From CAIKBL01 sp050247235 (GTDB lineage Bacteria; Pseudomonadota; Gammaproteobacteria; Ga0077536): DNA of 64,000 nucleotides. The DNA is taken from assembly GCA_050247235.1 (NCBI GenBank), contig JBFWUN010000007.1, forward strand, positions 49,433 through 113,432. The letters run 5' to 3'. The first letter of the stretch is position 1. Each line of letters begins with the position of its first letter. Shown here piece by piece: positions 1-12,436 of this stretch. The notes under the pieces are model-generated. The model ran no database searches. It was not told the DNA's origin and saw nothing but the letters and a program-made list of their open reading frames with translations. A program made the position numbers and the translations under genes.

Positions 1-128
1 TTGAATCGCGCAATACTTACGTCATCCTGCGCGCCCGCGTGATAGACAAACAACCGAGGGAGGTAAAACAGACCGGCGAACCACGCCACGACGGCAACCA
101 GATGAAATGCCTTTATCCAGAGGTACAT
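1..128 (-). CDS. hemJ: HemJ-type protoporphyrinogen IX oxidase, N-terminal part
   Basis: The reverse strand from the ATG at 128 reads MYLWIKAFHLVAVVAWFAG and then LFYLPRLFVYHA. This is the highly recognisable first helix of HemJ, the membrane heme-b enzyme that oxidises protoporphyrinogen IX to protoporphyrin IX in heme synthesis. His9 lies in the first helix and matches the conserved family histidine. Only about 42 codons are inside the window; the gene runs off the left edge. It diverges from the bactofilin gene. The family is clear from this short stretch, but completeness cannot be judged. Confidence 0.85.
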   Translation of the reverse strand, partial: MYLWIKAFHLVAVVAWFAGLFYLPRLFVYHAGAQDDVSIARF

Positions 129-264
129 TGGAATTCAACTGTTTCCGCCGAAGCTGAATAATATGCGATCCGTTGCTGCAGGACGTCGGGCAGTTCGAAC
201 GAGACTGCCTCCGCTCGCGACGAACACCGAGGTAAAGGCCTCGACAACCCGACTGGACATAGGC

Positions 265-292
265 TTGACTATTCCCAATATCAGCCTAAGGT
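265..292 (+). promoter_or_regulatory. possible sigma-70 promoter for the bactofilin gene
   Basis: TTGACT (265-270), a 16-base spacer and TAAGGT (287-292) lie about 70 bases before the bactofilin ATG. The -35 is good and the -10 is poor. This is the only promoter-like pair I see in the 234-base gap between the divergent hemJ and bactofilin genes, which otherwise holds no supported gene. Confidence 0.3.
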
Positions 293-362
293 GCACAGAG
301 CGCAGCTCGGGGACCGCTTTACGGGGCGAAACTTCGCGGTTGCAATCGGCGCAGGAACCCCC

Positions 363-776
363 ATGTTCAATCGAAAAAAGCGCAAGCATATCGGTGCCAG
401 TTCGATCATCGGGCACGAGACTCGAATCCTCGGTGACGTCACGTTTGAGGGACGCCTTCACATCAATGGCACGGTCCGGGGCAATGTCACGGCAGAGCGC
501 GACGACAAGGCCGTCCTGACGTTGAGTGAATCCGGGTCTATCGAGGGTAACGTTCAGGTCCCTTATGTCGTGCTGAACGGACCGGTGAAAGGGTCAGTGT
601 TTGCGAAGGATCACGTCGAACTTGCGTCCAAAGCGCGAGTCGAAGGGGATGTGCACTACGTGCTGATCGAGATGGCCATGGGTGCCGAAGTAAATGGCAA
701 ACTTGTACGCATCTCTACCGAGGACCCCGTACCGTTGGTCCTCAGTGCGCCACTGCGGGAAGCGCCACAGCCGTAA
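363..776 (+). CDS. bactofilin (DUF583 polymer-forming cytoskeletal protein)
   Basis: A 137-residue protein with the bactofilin core: a basic N-terminus (MFNRKKRKH), then short beta-helix repeats with regularly spaced glycines (for example VTFEGRLHINGTVRGNV and GSIEGNVQVPYVVLNGPVKG). Bactofilins polymerise without nucleotide and scaffold cell-wall enzymes or stalk and polar structures. The ATG at 363 is preferred over an in-frame upstream GTG at 291: an AGGA precedes it, and the extra 24 residues would not look like the family. It sits 46 bases before erpA on the same strand, an arrangement found in several proteobacteria, and close to peptidoglycan genes (anmK, M23 peptidase), which fits a wall-linked role. 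Confidence 0.85.
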   Translation: MFNRKKRKHIGASSIIGHETRILGDVTFEGRLHINGTVRGNVTAERDDKAVLTLSESGSIEGNVQVPYVVLNGPVKGSVFAKDHVELASKARVEGDVHYVLIEMAMGAEVNGKLVRISTEDPVPLVLSAPLREAPQP

Positions 777-822
777 TGTTTGTCCAAGACCAAGTTATGA
801 ACAATCGAACTTGAGATGAAAC

Positions 823-1185
823 ATGAGTATTTCAAGCACGAGTGCTGAATCGTATCCGCCGCCGCTTCTATTCACCGATGCTGCTGCACGCAAGGTAAAG
901 TCGCTCATCGATGAGGAGGGCGACGAGTCCCTAATGTTGCGCGTGTTCATCTCTGGGGGGGGATGTTCCGGGTTCCAGTACGGGTTCACGTTTGATCCAA
1001 ACGAGGGGGACGGAGACACCGTAGTCGAGAACCAAGGTGTCAAACTGCTAATCGATCCCATGAGCATCCAGTATCTGTCGGGCGCCGAGATCGACTACAG
1101 CGAAGGCCTTGAGGGCGCACAGTTCGTAATCCGCAACCCAAATGCACAGACTACATGCGGCTGCGGTTCATCTTTCTCGGTCTGA
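823..1185 (+). CDS. erpA: iron-sulfur cluster insertion protein ErpA (A-type carrier)
   Basis: A 120-residue HesB/IscA-family protein with the three cluster-ligand cysteines in the usual places: one in the GGGCSG motif and two in the terminal CGCGSSF motif. A-type carriers accept [4Fe-4S] clusters from the assembly scaffold and hand them to apo-proteins; ErpA in particular serves isoprenoid synthesis enzymes. The N-terminal extension with tyrosine-proline residues and the sequence ALLV-like FTDAAARKVKSLI fit ErpA better than IscA. It is convergent with anmK, with only 19 bases between the stop codons. FNR, encoded later in the window, also needs Fe-S delivery. Confidence 0.93.
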   Translation: MSISSTSAESYPPPLLFTDAAARKVKSLIDEEGDESLMLRVFISGGGCSGFQYGFTFDPNEGDGDTVVENQGVKLLIDPMSIQYLSGAEIDYSEGLEGAQFVIRNPNAQTTCGCGSSFSV

Positions 1186-1204
1186 CCTTTGCGACGCGAC
1201 TTGC

Positions 1205-2323
1205 TCAATCGGGGGAGTAGATTCCGCCCAGAACAGCAGGCCGTGACGCTCCTGTAGCAGAGGGAAGATTCCCAGGCAGTTGGCGAAGGCGCCGATGCGC
1301 CAGCCATGCGAACGCCATCGCTTCGATCGCAGCGGACGGCACACCGATCTGGTCCGTGGTTCGGACTCGCCGTTTGCCTGCAAGCACGCTCAATCGTGCG
1401 ATCAGTGCATGATTTTGAGCGCCGCCTCCACAAACGAGAAGTTCCGAGCCGTCGGGCTGGTAGCGCTCGACGGCAGACAATATTGTTCGGCAGGTGAGTT
1501 CCAGAGAAGTCCGCTGAACGTCTGCCGCCGAAATGACCATGTTGTCAGCATTCGCGAGTCTCTCGAGCAACCAATCGACATTAAAATCCTCCCTGCCAGT
1601 GGATTTTGGCGGGGACAAGTCAAAGTAACTTTCGCTGAGCATCAGGGCGAGCAAGTACTCGTCAACATTCCCAGAAGAAGCCCAGATGCCATCAGTATCC
1701 ATGGATTCACCGCTGACGCGACGTATCCACTGATCAAGCAAAGTGTTACCGGGGCCCGTATCGAAGGCGATCACTTCTCTGTTTGACGTACCAGGCAGCA
1801 GCGTAACGTTCGCAATTCCGCCGATGTTGACCACCGCGACGTCCTGTCCGGAAACCTGGAACATCTCGCGATGAAAGGCCGGAACCAGCGGTGCACCTTG
1901 GCCGCCTAGCGCGACGTCCTTGCTGCGAAAGTCGGCTACCGTGAGGATGCCGGTTTCCGACGAAATCACACTTGGATCTCCAAGCTGTAGCGAATATCGC
2001 GTTGGCGCACCAGGCCCATGCGATACGGTCTGGCCGTGACTGCCGATTGCGTCGACTAGCGAAGCAGGTACTCCGGTATCGGACAGTAGCCGTTGCGCTG
2101 CAAGTGCGAATTCCTGTCCTATCCGGACGTGAAGTGCACCGCATTCGGCGGTACTCATCAGTCGTCGGCCGCCAACAACTGCCTCGAGCAGAGCGCGAAG
2201 CGCGTCAGAGTATGGATACTCGCGATACGCTTCGAGCGTCACTCCACAATCCGAGATGGTGATCAAGCCGGCGTCGATACCATCCATACTGGTACCGGAG
2301 CTGAGGCCAATGTAGCGCGCCAA
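1205..2323 (-). CDS. anmK: anhydro-N-acetylmuramic acid kinase AnmK
   Basis: A 372-residue sugar kinase of the ASKHA fold. It opens with the phosphate-binding motif GLSSGTSMDGIDAG and carries AFDTGPGNTLLDQW and VCGGGAQNHALI, both diagnostic of AnmK. The enzyme cleaves and phosphorylates 1,6-anhydroMurNAc to MurNAc-6-phosphate during peptidoglycan recycling. The start appears to be a TTG at 2323: no in-frame ATG or GTG fits the conserved MARYIGL start, and a GAGAG-rich stretch precedes it. It lies 40 bases downstream of the M23 endopeptidase gene on the same strand and is probably co-transcribed with it, which pairs wall cleavage with wall recycling. Confidence 0.95.
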   Translation of the reverse strand: MARYIGLSSGTSMDGIDAGLITISDCGVTLEAYREYPYSDALRALLEAVVGGRRLMSTAECGALHVRIGQEFALAAQRLLSDTGVPASLVDAIGSHGQTVSHGPGAPTRYSLQLGDPSVISSETGILTVADFRSKDVALGGQGAPLVPAFHREMFQVSGQDVAVVNIGGIANVTLLPGTSNREVIAFDTGPGNTLLDQWIRRVSGESMDTDGIWASSGNVDEYLLALMLSESYFDLSPPKSTGREDFNVDWLLERLANADNMVISAADVQRTSLELTCRTILSAVERYQPDGSELLVCGGGAQNHALIARLSVLAGKRRVRTTDQIGVPSAAIEAMAFAWLAHRRLRQLPGNLPSATGASRPAVLGGIYSPD

Positions 2324-2363
2324 TCCCGATATCTCTCACCGGCATCGATCTGAATCGATGCCG

Positions 2364-3845
2364 TTATTCTACGACGGGACGCGGGTTTGTTGCCCCGTTC
2401 TCAATCTTCGCAACCATCGAAGATGAGGCGCCTCTATCTGGATTCTTCAGTTCATCCAATCGCGCAAGCAGAGGCGCTGCCTTGTTCTCAAAGTCCTTCT
2501 TGTATTTGCGGTCCAGAGGCAACGAGTTCGGGAGTTGCACCTTCAGCGGGTCTCGATGCGTGCCGTTGATTAGAAACTCGTAATGAAGGTGAGGACCGGT
2601 CGCAAGACCTGTCCGACCGACATATCCGATTATTTGACCTTGGTTGACTTGGGACCCGTTGCGAAGACCTCGCGCGAACTTGGACATGTGCCCGTACAAA
2701 GTGCTGTAGCGCTCTCCATGTTGCAGTTGAACCACGTTTCCATACCCGTTCTTCCAGCCTACGTACGTAACTTTCCCATCTGCAACGGATTGCACTGGCG
2801 TACCCGATGGTGCCGAGTAGTCCACTCCTTTGTGGGCCCTAATGCGATTCAAGATGGGATGCTTCCGAGCCAAGCTGAAGCGCGAGCTGATTCGCGTGAA
2901 ATTGACCGGCGTTCGGAGGAAAGCCTTTCGCATGGCTTCTCCGGTGTCGGAGTAATAACCCGCGACACCAGATTCAGTTTCGTAATAGACCGTTCGAAGC
3001 CGTTTGCCGCGGTTGATGAATTCCGCCGCCAATATTCGTCCATTCGTGAACTTGCGTCCGTCCTTATAGTGCTCCTCGAAAACAACGCTAAATTGATCCC
3101 CTCGCTGCAGGTCTCGGAGAAAGTCCACGTCCCAGCCGAAGACGTTTATGAATTCCATGATGGTCTTGTCAGTAAGCCCCGCTCTCTGTCCATCAATAAA
3201 GAGCGAGTGATTGATCGTTGCCACTGCAGTCGCAAGTCTGACTTCGGGCTTTACCTCAATCCAATCGGTCGAATAACTTTCGTCATTCTTCTTGAAGCGC
3301 ACCGACCTCAGGAGGCTCTGCTCAAGCACCATTTCGAGAACATTACTGTTTTCCAGTCGAAAGCGTAGAACCTGACCCGGCATTAGCTCAGTGAGTGCAC
3401 GACGCGTTTTATTGCCGAGTGCGAGCAAGCTCTGCATGTCTTGTCGGCTGGCGCCTACGCGGTTGAAGACCAGCGACAGGTTATCGCCGGCGTCAATGGC
3501 GACACTGCGCCATACAGGTGTGGGAAAAAGCGATTGCACCGGCGAATCCACCAGCGACCTATGCGGGTCAGGTACCCGCGGCTCGAACGGTAGGCGAGAA
3601 ACGGGAAGTCTGGCCGCACGACGTGCCTTGACGACCCTGTCGTCGAGTCGCTCGCTAATTCGTTCGACCAGCGCAGTTTGACTGTCTCGCCCAGGATTCT
3701 TTTGCGACCGCGAACTCTGTGTGGTCACGCCTGCCGCCACCACTGCCGATATCACAAGCGCAATTAGTAGGCGAGGGCGCGACGAAACGCCACTGCGACG
3801 ACGCAGAAGAGTTGTGTCTTGGTAAATTGTCCTCTGGTAACCCAC
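2364..3845 (-). CDS. M23-family peptidoglycan DD-endopeptidase (MepM/YebA type)
   Basis: A 493-residue envelope protein. Residues about 25-45 form one N-terminal membrane anchor (LLIALVISAVVAAGVTT). A central OapA/LysM-like part follows, then a C-terminal LytM/M23 domain with zinc and catalytic motifs HKGVDYSAPSGTPV and TGLATGPHLHYE. The family cuts D-Ala-mDAP cross-links so that new glycan strands can be inserted. The proposed start is GTG at 3845. It is divergent from tyrS, with 124 bases between them, and upstream of anmK; tyrS/mepM/anmK/erpA is a recurring gammaproteobacterial order. No inactivating change is visible in the HxH and upstream HxxxD motifs. Confidence 0.92.
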   Translation of the reverse strand: MGYQRTIYQDTTLLRRRSGVSSRPRLLIALVISAVVAAGVTTQSSRSQKNPGRDSQTALVERISERLDDRVVKARRAARLPVSRLPFEPRVPDPHRSLVDSPVQSLFPTPVWRSVAIDAGDNLSLVFNRVGASRQDMQSLLALGNKTRRALTELMPGQVLRFRLENSNVLEMVLEQSLLRSVRFKKNDESYSTDWIEVKPEVRLATAVATINHSLFIDGQRAGLTDKTIMEFINVFGWDVDFLRDLQRGDQFSVVFEEHYKDGRKFTNGRILAAEFINRGKRLRTVYYETESGVAGYYSDTGEAMRKAFLRTPVNFTRISSRFSLARKHPILNRIRAHKGVDYSAPSGTPVQSVADGKVTYVGWKNGYGNVVQLQHGERYSTLYGHMSKFARGLRNGSQVNQGQIIGYVGRTGLATGPHLHYEFLINGTHRDPLKVQLPNSLPLDRKYKKDFENKAAPLLARLDELKNPDRGASSSMVAKIENGATNPRPVVE

Positions 3846-3969
3846 GCCATCCCCCGGCGCATCGAGTTGACCAACATAGCCCGAGCCTTCTCTCCGGTCA
3901 ACGAATCTGGCCGCCTGAACTGTGTTAGGCTCGCCGCCCAGTTTGAGTTGTTAACCTTAAGATTATCAA

Positions 3970-5169
3970 ATGGTTCGAGAACAGTTGGAAACCCTCAAAC
4001 GAGGAACCGAGGACGTGTTGATCGAACAGGACTTCGAGGAGGCACTTTCCTCGGGTACACCGCTCGTCGTGAAGGCGGGTTTCGACCCTACGGCTCCAGA
4101 TCTCCACCTTGGACACACCGTTATTTTGACAAAGCTTCGCCAGTTCCAAGAGTACGGACATGAGGTTGTATTTTTGATTGGCGACTTCACCGGACTCATT
4201 GGCGATCCAACGGGCAAGACCGCGACCCGGCCCCCTCTTTCTCGAGAAGAAGTCCTCTCAAACGCCGCTACGTACCGCGATCAGGTTTTCAAGATCCTAG
4301 ACCCCGATAGGACCAGGGTAGAGTTCAATTCTCGTTGGATGTCAGCGATGACCGCAGAGGACATAGTTCGATTGGCGTCTCGTTACACCGTGGCGAGAAT
4401 GCTAGAACGCGAAGACTTTCATAACCGATACACGACTCAGAAGCCCATTTCGCTGCATGAATTCCTGTACCCGTTGATTCAAGGATACGATTCCGTTGCG
4501 CTTCGGGCTGACGTGGAACTGGGGGGCACGGACCAGCGATTCAATTTGCTTGTAGGAAGAAACCTACAAGAACAAATGGGCCAAAAACCCCAAACGGTCA
4601 TCACCCTACCGCTGCTTGAAGGGACTGATGGCGTACAGAAGATGTCAAAGTCATTGGGTAACTATATCGGTATCAACGAGCCAGCTTCAGAGATGTTCGG
4701 GAAGCTGATGTCCATCTCAGATCGGCTCATGTGGAGATATTTCGATCTCCTGAGTCTAAAAAATAGCCAAGAAATCAATAAACTGAGAATTCTCGTTGGA
4801 GAAGGGCTTAACCCGCGAGACGTCAAATTTGAACTTGCCGCGGAAATCGTTGGCCGTTATCACGGAAATGCTGCAGCGCGTAGGGAAAGGGATGCATTCG
4901 TGGTCCGATTTTCCAAACGTGCTGTTCCTTCAAACTTGAAGCCCATTGCCGTGAAGGTTTCGTCTGATGGGCTTTTAATAACGCAACTAATGAAATTCGC
5001 GGGTCTCGTTCAGACCACATCTGAGGGCAAGAGGTTGATTCAACAGGGCGCTGTTCGGATAGGTGACGAAAAGTTGACCAATGACAAATTGGAAATACGT
5101 CCAGGAACGGAATTGGTCATCCAGGTCGGAAAGAGGAGGGTTGCACTTGTTCGCATTGAGAATGACTAG
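3970..5169 (+). CDS. tyrS: tyrosyl-tRNA synthetase
   Basis: A 399-residue class I aminoacyl-tRNA synthetase charging tRNA-Tyr. The HIGH signature appears as HLGHT in the first 60 residues (FDPTAPDLHLGHTVI) and the KMSKS loop is intact (KMSKSLGNYIG). The C-terminal ~70 residues form an S4-like RNA-binding domain. This is the longer TyrZ-like type common in Pseudomonas and Xanthomonas relatives. GC content by eye is near 50 %, well below genes after 22 kb. It is followed by about 240 bases without a gene before the rRNA promoter. Confidence 0.96.
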   Translation: MVREQLETLKRGTEDVLIEQDFEEALSSGTPLVVKAGFDPTAPDLHLGHTVILTKLRQFQEYGHEVVFLIGDFTGLIGDPTGKTATRPPLSREEVLSNAATYRDQVFKILDPDRTRVEFNSRWMSAMTAEDIVRLASRYTVARMLEREDFHNRYTTQKPISLHEFLYPLIQGYDSVALRADVELGGTDQRFNLLVGRNLQEQMGQKPQTVITLPLLEGTDGVQKMSKSLGNYIGINEPASEMFGKLMSISDRLMWRYFDLLSLKNSQEINKLRILVGEGLNPRDVKFELAAEIVGRYHGNAAARRERDAFVVRFSKRAVPSNLKPIAVKVSSDGLLITQLMKFAGLVQTTSEGKRLIQQGAVRIGDEKLTNDKLEIRPGTELVIQVGKRRVALVRIEND

Positions 5170-5412
5170 TTTTTCGAAGTTTGGTGCCCACAACTGAAGA
5201 GGATGTAGCGAAAGCCGGAGGGACCGTTCGTATCCAGACTTTCAGGAGTCATCACACCCCTTCCGACGGGGCGACAGCCGCTTGTTATGCAAATGGTGTA
5301 GTCCAGTTTTTTCGACGCCGGCTCACATTTTCCAGGTATCGGTTTTCCTACACCAATACGTCGGAAGTCACCGACCGAGTACGCGTCTCGATGAAAAAGT
5401 GTACTTTCGGTG

Positions 5413-5440
5413 TTGACGCGGTTTGTCCGATGGTTATAAT
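5413..5440 (+). promoter_or_regulatory. rRNA operon promoter
   Basis: TTGACG (5413-5418), a 16-base spacer and a perfect TATAAT (5435-5440), followed directly by the GC-rich discriminator GCGCGTCC. That combination is typical of stringently controlled rRNA promoters. A moderately A-rich segment upstream (about 5393-5407) could act as an UP element. It lies about 180 bases before the mature 16S start. Confidence 0.8.
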
Positions 5441-5470
5441 GCGCGTCCTTCGTCGGACAGCGCGCCGACC

Positions 5471-5483
5471 GCTCTTTAAAAAA
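5471..5483 (+). promoter_or_regulatory. boxA-like antitermination site in the 16S leader
   Basis: GCTCTTTAAAAAA closely resembles the E. coli rrn boxA (TGCTCTTTAACAA), which loads NusB/NusE to prevent premature termination. Its place between the promoter and the 16S processing stem is the expected one. Confidence 0.6.
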
Positions 5484-5489
5484 CTAAGT

Positions 5490-5534
5490 CTGACCATGCA
5501 ATTTGTGTGGGCGCTAGCTTTGAATATGAATGTG
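5490..5534 (+). repeat. upstream arm of the 16S processing stem
   Basis: This stretch is the near-perfect reverse complement of 7168-7209 just after the 16S gene; the central shared block is AATTTGTGTGGGCGCTA. Pairing would loop out the whole 16S and form the double-stranded RNase III substrate used to release precursor 16S. Confidence 0.8.
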
Positions 5535-5621
5535 AAAACATTCTGATCGATATGGCTTAGCGCAAGCTTTTTGCCGAGTCGATCAAGCAATCTTGCCGAA
5601 GTAAAAATTCGGCGAACACTT

Positions 5622-7161
<1,540 letters not shown>

Positions 7162-7167
7162 GATAAT

Positions 7168-7209
7168 CACACTCATTCAAGTTTAGCGCCCACACAAATT
7201 GTTGGTCAG
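7168..7209 (+). repeat. downstream arm of the 16S processing stem
   Basis: Pairs with 5490-5534 upstream of 16S; the core TAGCGCCCACACAAATT is exactly complementary to the upstream arm. It begins ten bases after the mature 16S end. Confidence 0.8.
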
Positions 7210-7331
7210 GCTTAATTATTCCTTTCGCGCTTGGTTTGCGGCTATCCCGCGGCCGTTGAGGCGCAGCGGGTTACCATTCGAATCCCAATCTTAGGAATCA
7301 ATGGCTAATTCGAATCAATGAGGCTTGCCAA

Positions 7332-7408
<77 letters not shown>

Positions 7409-7418
7409 TTACTTACTT

Positions 7419-7494
7419 GGGGCTATAGCTCAGCTGGGAGAGCGCCTGCCTTGCACGCAGGAGGTCGGCGGTTCGATCCCGCCTAGCTCCACCA
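7419..7494 (+). tRNA. alaT: tRNA-Ala (anticodon TGC)
   Basis: 76 bases including encoded CCA, nearly identical to E. coli tRNA-Ala: GGGGCTATAGCTCAGCTGGG at the 5' end and anticodon arm CCTTGCACGCAGG. It follows tRNA-Ile by ten bases in the spacer. Confidence 0.97.
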
Positions 7495-7577
7495 CAGTGA
7501 TGTGGCACTCCTCGGCACCTCCTTGAAGACGATTCGATTCGCTCTACGCGAAGGGGAGCATAAAGCGGCTCAGCTAA

Positions 7578-7629
7578 GTTCTTTAAAAATTAAGTAAGTT
7601 GATAGGCTAAACAAGTAAATTACTTGTTT
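7578..7629 (+). promoter_or_regulatory. second boxA-like site and hairpin before 23S
   Basis: GTTCTTTAAAAATT at 7578-7591 resembles the spacer boxA seen in rrn operons. It is followed at 7609-7629 by a 9-bp hairpin (AAACAAGTA, loop AAT, TACTTGTTT) that could be the accompanying boxB-like or processing element. The rest of the 188-base spacer has no gene. Confidence 0.5.
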
Positions 7630-7682
7630 TAGAGTACATTGCATTTGCATTTTGACGCACCTCAGAATTCTTGAGGTTATAT

Positions 7683-10565
<2,883 letters not shown>

Positions 10566-10680
10566 ATAACGCTCAAGCGTTTTGTATGGCTCGAAACCAA
10601 ATGCAACAATTCTAAATGCCGATCAACTTATTTAATGAATTCACGGTTTGACCCACTGGAAGGACAAACCGTCAACGAAT

Positions 10681-10799
10681 TGCCTGGCGACTATAGCGAG
10701 CGGGAACCACCTGATCCCATCTCGAACTCAGAAGTGAAACTGCTCAGCGCCGATGATAGTGTGGCAGTAGCCATGTGAAAGTAGGTCATTGCCAGGCAT
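10681..10799 (+). rRNA. rrf: 5S ribosomal RNA
   Basis: 119 bases from TGCCTGGCGAC to GTCATTGCCAGGCAT. The ends are complementary (TGCCTGGC with GCCAGGCA), and the internal CCATCTCGAACTCAGAAGTGAAAC is the standard bacterial 5S loop region in two parts. It closes the rrn operon. Confidence 0.96.
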
Positions 10800-10805
10800 C
10801 ATAAT

Positions 10806-10833
10806 TTAGCCCGGTACAGTGGTACCGGGCTAA
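10806..10833 (+). terminator. intrinsic terminator of the rRNA operon
   Basis: A perfect 12-bp stem (TTAGCCCGGTAC and its complement) with a 4-base loop AGTG starts seven bases after 5S. The following CCCCCTTCTG is a weak U-tract, so the structure is certain but the strength is not. Confidence 0.75.
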
Positions 10834-10962
10834 CCCCCTTCTGAAGACTCAATACGCCTCAAATCGACTTGACCGAACGCGGGGGCTTGATTGCGACGTT
10901 TCAGCTCTTTTTGAGCGGAACTGTCCTCCACGGGAAGCAACTCAGCCCGACTGAACGACAAC

Positions 10963-11844
10963 TTAGGCTGCAGTTGTCGCCCTCCGCTGAGCCGTCAAGA
11001 GATACCTCATAGAACGCAAATTCCGCGCACTAAGTCGCATTGCGGTATCCACCCATTCTTCTACAGAACTCAATAGCGTGGAGTATTTGATTGTCTGAAA
11101 TGACTCCGTACGACGCGCGTACACGTCGGCAAGTGAATCTTCAATCGAGCTCTTGTTGAGGAAACATCGCCCGCGACCGTCCGGCACAACGAAGTCGATA
11201 ATCCCAATCTCCTTTAAGAATCGCGCTGGATAGCGGTTGGCACGGGAAATTAACCGCTCCGCGACCGCTTTGTCGCTACGCGCAGCAATCAAATGCGCGG
11301 CACCCATACCTGGGAACAATCCAAAAAGTGTCTCCGGAAATCCGAAGCTCGCGGATTCCTCTGCTACGATTACCTGGCAAGCCAACGCAGCTTCGAAGCC
11401 ACCGCCTTGCGCCTCACCTTCGACCAGCGCTACCGACGCGAGGTTACAGGTTCCACAGCCGGACAAAGTTGACCAAATCACTTCGATCGCGGCAACCGCA
11501 TATTGTAACAATCGTGCACGGTCCTGATTTTCGATAGCGCTAATGAAGTACCCTAAGTCGCCGCCGAGAGAAAAGACACCAGGGATGAGCGAGGAAAGTA
11601 TCCGCGTTCGCACCAACCCGTAGTCTCCTTCCTGAATTCTGCGCGAGTGAAGTGCCATTTCCTGCAATAAGCCCGTCGAAACGTACGCAGGAGCGGTCTC
11701 ATTCAATTCGAACCACCCAAGTGCTCGCCGGGAATCTAACCGCACGTCGATATACGAAGTTCCAGCTTTCGGCTCCGTCCTCAGAGAAACGACCGAGGGT
11801 TTATGCAGGCGCGCCGGGCTTCGCGCGCTAGCCGTAGTGTTCAT
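10963..11844 (-). CDS. rpfF: RpfF-like DSF synthase (crotonase fold)
   Basis: A 293-residue enoyl-CoA-hydratase-family protein that reads as RpfF, the enzyme making cis-2-unsaturated fatty acid signals (DSF/BDSF) from 3-hydroxyacyl-ACP. Family stretches are plain: VFSLGGDLGYF, QDRARLLQYA, GGGFEAALAC, LFPGMGA and EEWVDTAMRL near the C-terminus. The two catalytic glutamates fall at E151 (GGGFE) and E171 (GFPE), 20 residues apart, as in Xanthomonas RpfF E141/E161. The gene is divergent from an ACP-ketosynthase pair and near an RpfC-like sensor. An ordinary crotonase is unlikely given the C-terminal match and context, but product chain length cannot be told. Confidence 0.88.
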   Translation of the reverse strand: MNTTASARSPARLHKPSVVSLRTEPKAGTSYIDVRLDSRRALGWFELNETAPAYVSTGLLQEMALHSRRIQEGDYGLVRTRILSSLIPGVFSLGGDLGYFISAIENQDRARLLQYAVAAIEVIWSTLSGCGTCNLASVALVEGEAQGGGFEAALACQVIVAEESASFGFPETLFGLFPGMGAAHLIAARSDKAVAERLISRANRYPARFLKEIGIIDFVVPDGRGRCFLNKSSIEDSLADVYARRTESFQTIKYSTLLSSVEEWVDTAMRLSARNLRSMRYLLTAQRRATTAA

Positions 11845-12166
11845 GGATTAGCGTCTCCTTCTCATCCGCACACCCCGCTTTTCTCTATTATTGGGTAGGC
11901 GCGAATGCAATCGCTGAGAAGTACTGTACTGTCAGCCGGGCAATATCAGGCTACGGTATTGACCGTACAGGAGGCCTCAATTTGCCCATAATCACCCGAA
12001 TCGACTAATGCAAAGCGAGGTCATCAGCTAGAATTCCTGTCAGAGTAGGCTGAACGCTCGTTTCGGTAGGAATTTCTGGCCCTTTCTGGGTCATCGCCTA
12101 CGACTCCGATTACACGAGCAATCGAGCAGTTGTGCTTTGCGCCGGGTTGAGCAAAACCAAATTCCC
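11845..12166. promoter_or_regulatory. divergent control region with two palindromes
   Basis: The 322 bases between rpfF and the ACP gene hold no gene. Two short inverted repeats stand out: AGTAC-T-GTACT at 11920-11930 and TACGGT-ATTG-ACCGTA at 11952-11967. Both lie on the rpfF side of the region and could be operators for a regulator of the DSF locus. No protein that would bind them is identifiable from the window. Confidence 0.4.
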
Positions 12167-12421
12167 ATGGATAAAGCCGAGATACTTCAACGCGTGCAGC
12201 GGGTAATCGCCGAATCGCTCGATATCGATTTGATTACCGCGCAGCCCCATATGCGAATCAAGGAAGATCTTGCTGTCGATTCGATGCAATTGATCACGAT
12301 AGTGATTGCGCTGGATGAAGAGTTCGACGCGGAGTTCAATACAGACTCGCTTCCGCGCGAAGCTGTGACAGTCCAGTGGGTTGCAGACTACGTCGCACAT
12401 ACCCTCGGGCAAAATTCCTAG
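12167..12421 (+). CDS. acyl carrier protein of the DSF locus
   Basis: An 84-residue four-helix acyl carrier protein with the phosphopantetheine serine in DLAVDSMQL (the usual motif is DSL). ATG at 12167 is preferred; a TTG 30 bases upstream would add ten unconserved residues. It differs from housekeeping AcpP in the motif and in its more basic first helix, so it is probably a specialised carrier. It is followed 15 bases later by a ketosynthase gene and is divergent from rpfF. Since RpfF takes an acyl-ACP substrate, this carrier may deliver or build that substrate; that is inference from position. Confidence 0.85.
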   Translation: MDKAEILQRVQRVIAESLDIDLITAQPHMRIKEDLAVDSMQLITIVIALDEEFDAEFNTDSLPREAVTVQWVADYVAHTLGQNS

Positions 12422-12436
12422 CCGTAGGATGAATAA

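Larger units (their letters stand above)
5170..5621 (+). other. non-coding region with the rRNA operon promoter and leader
   Basis: No supported gene lies here. The first 240 bases show no recognisable element. The second half holds the rrn promoter (5413-5440), a GC-rich discriminator, a boxA-like antitermination site and the upstream arm of the 16S processing stem, each listed separately. Short open frames in this stretch have no family resemblance and overlap these RNA signals. Confidence 0.7.
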
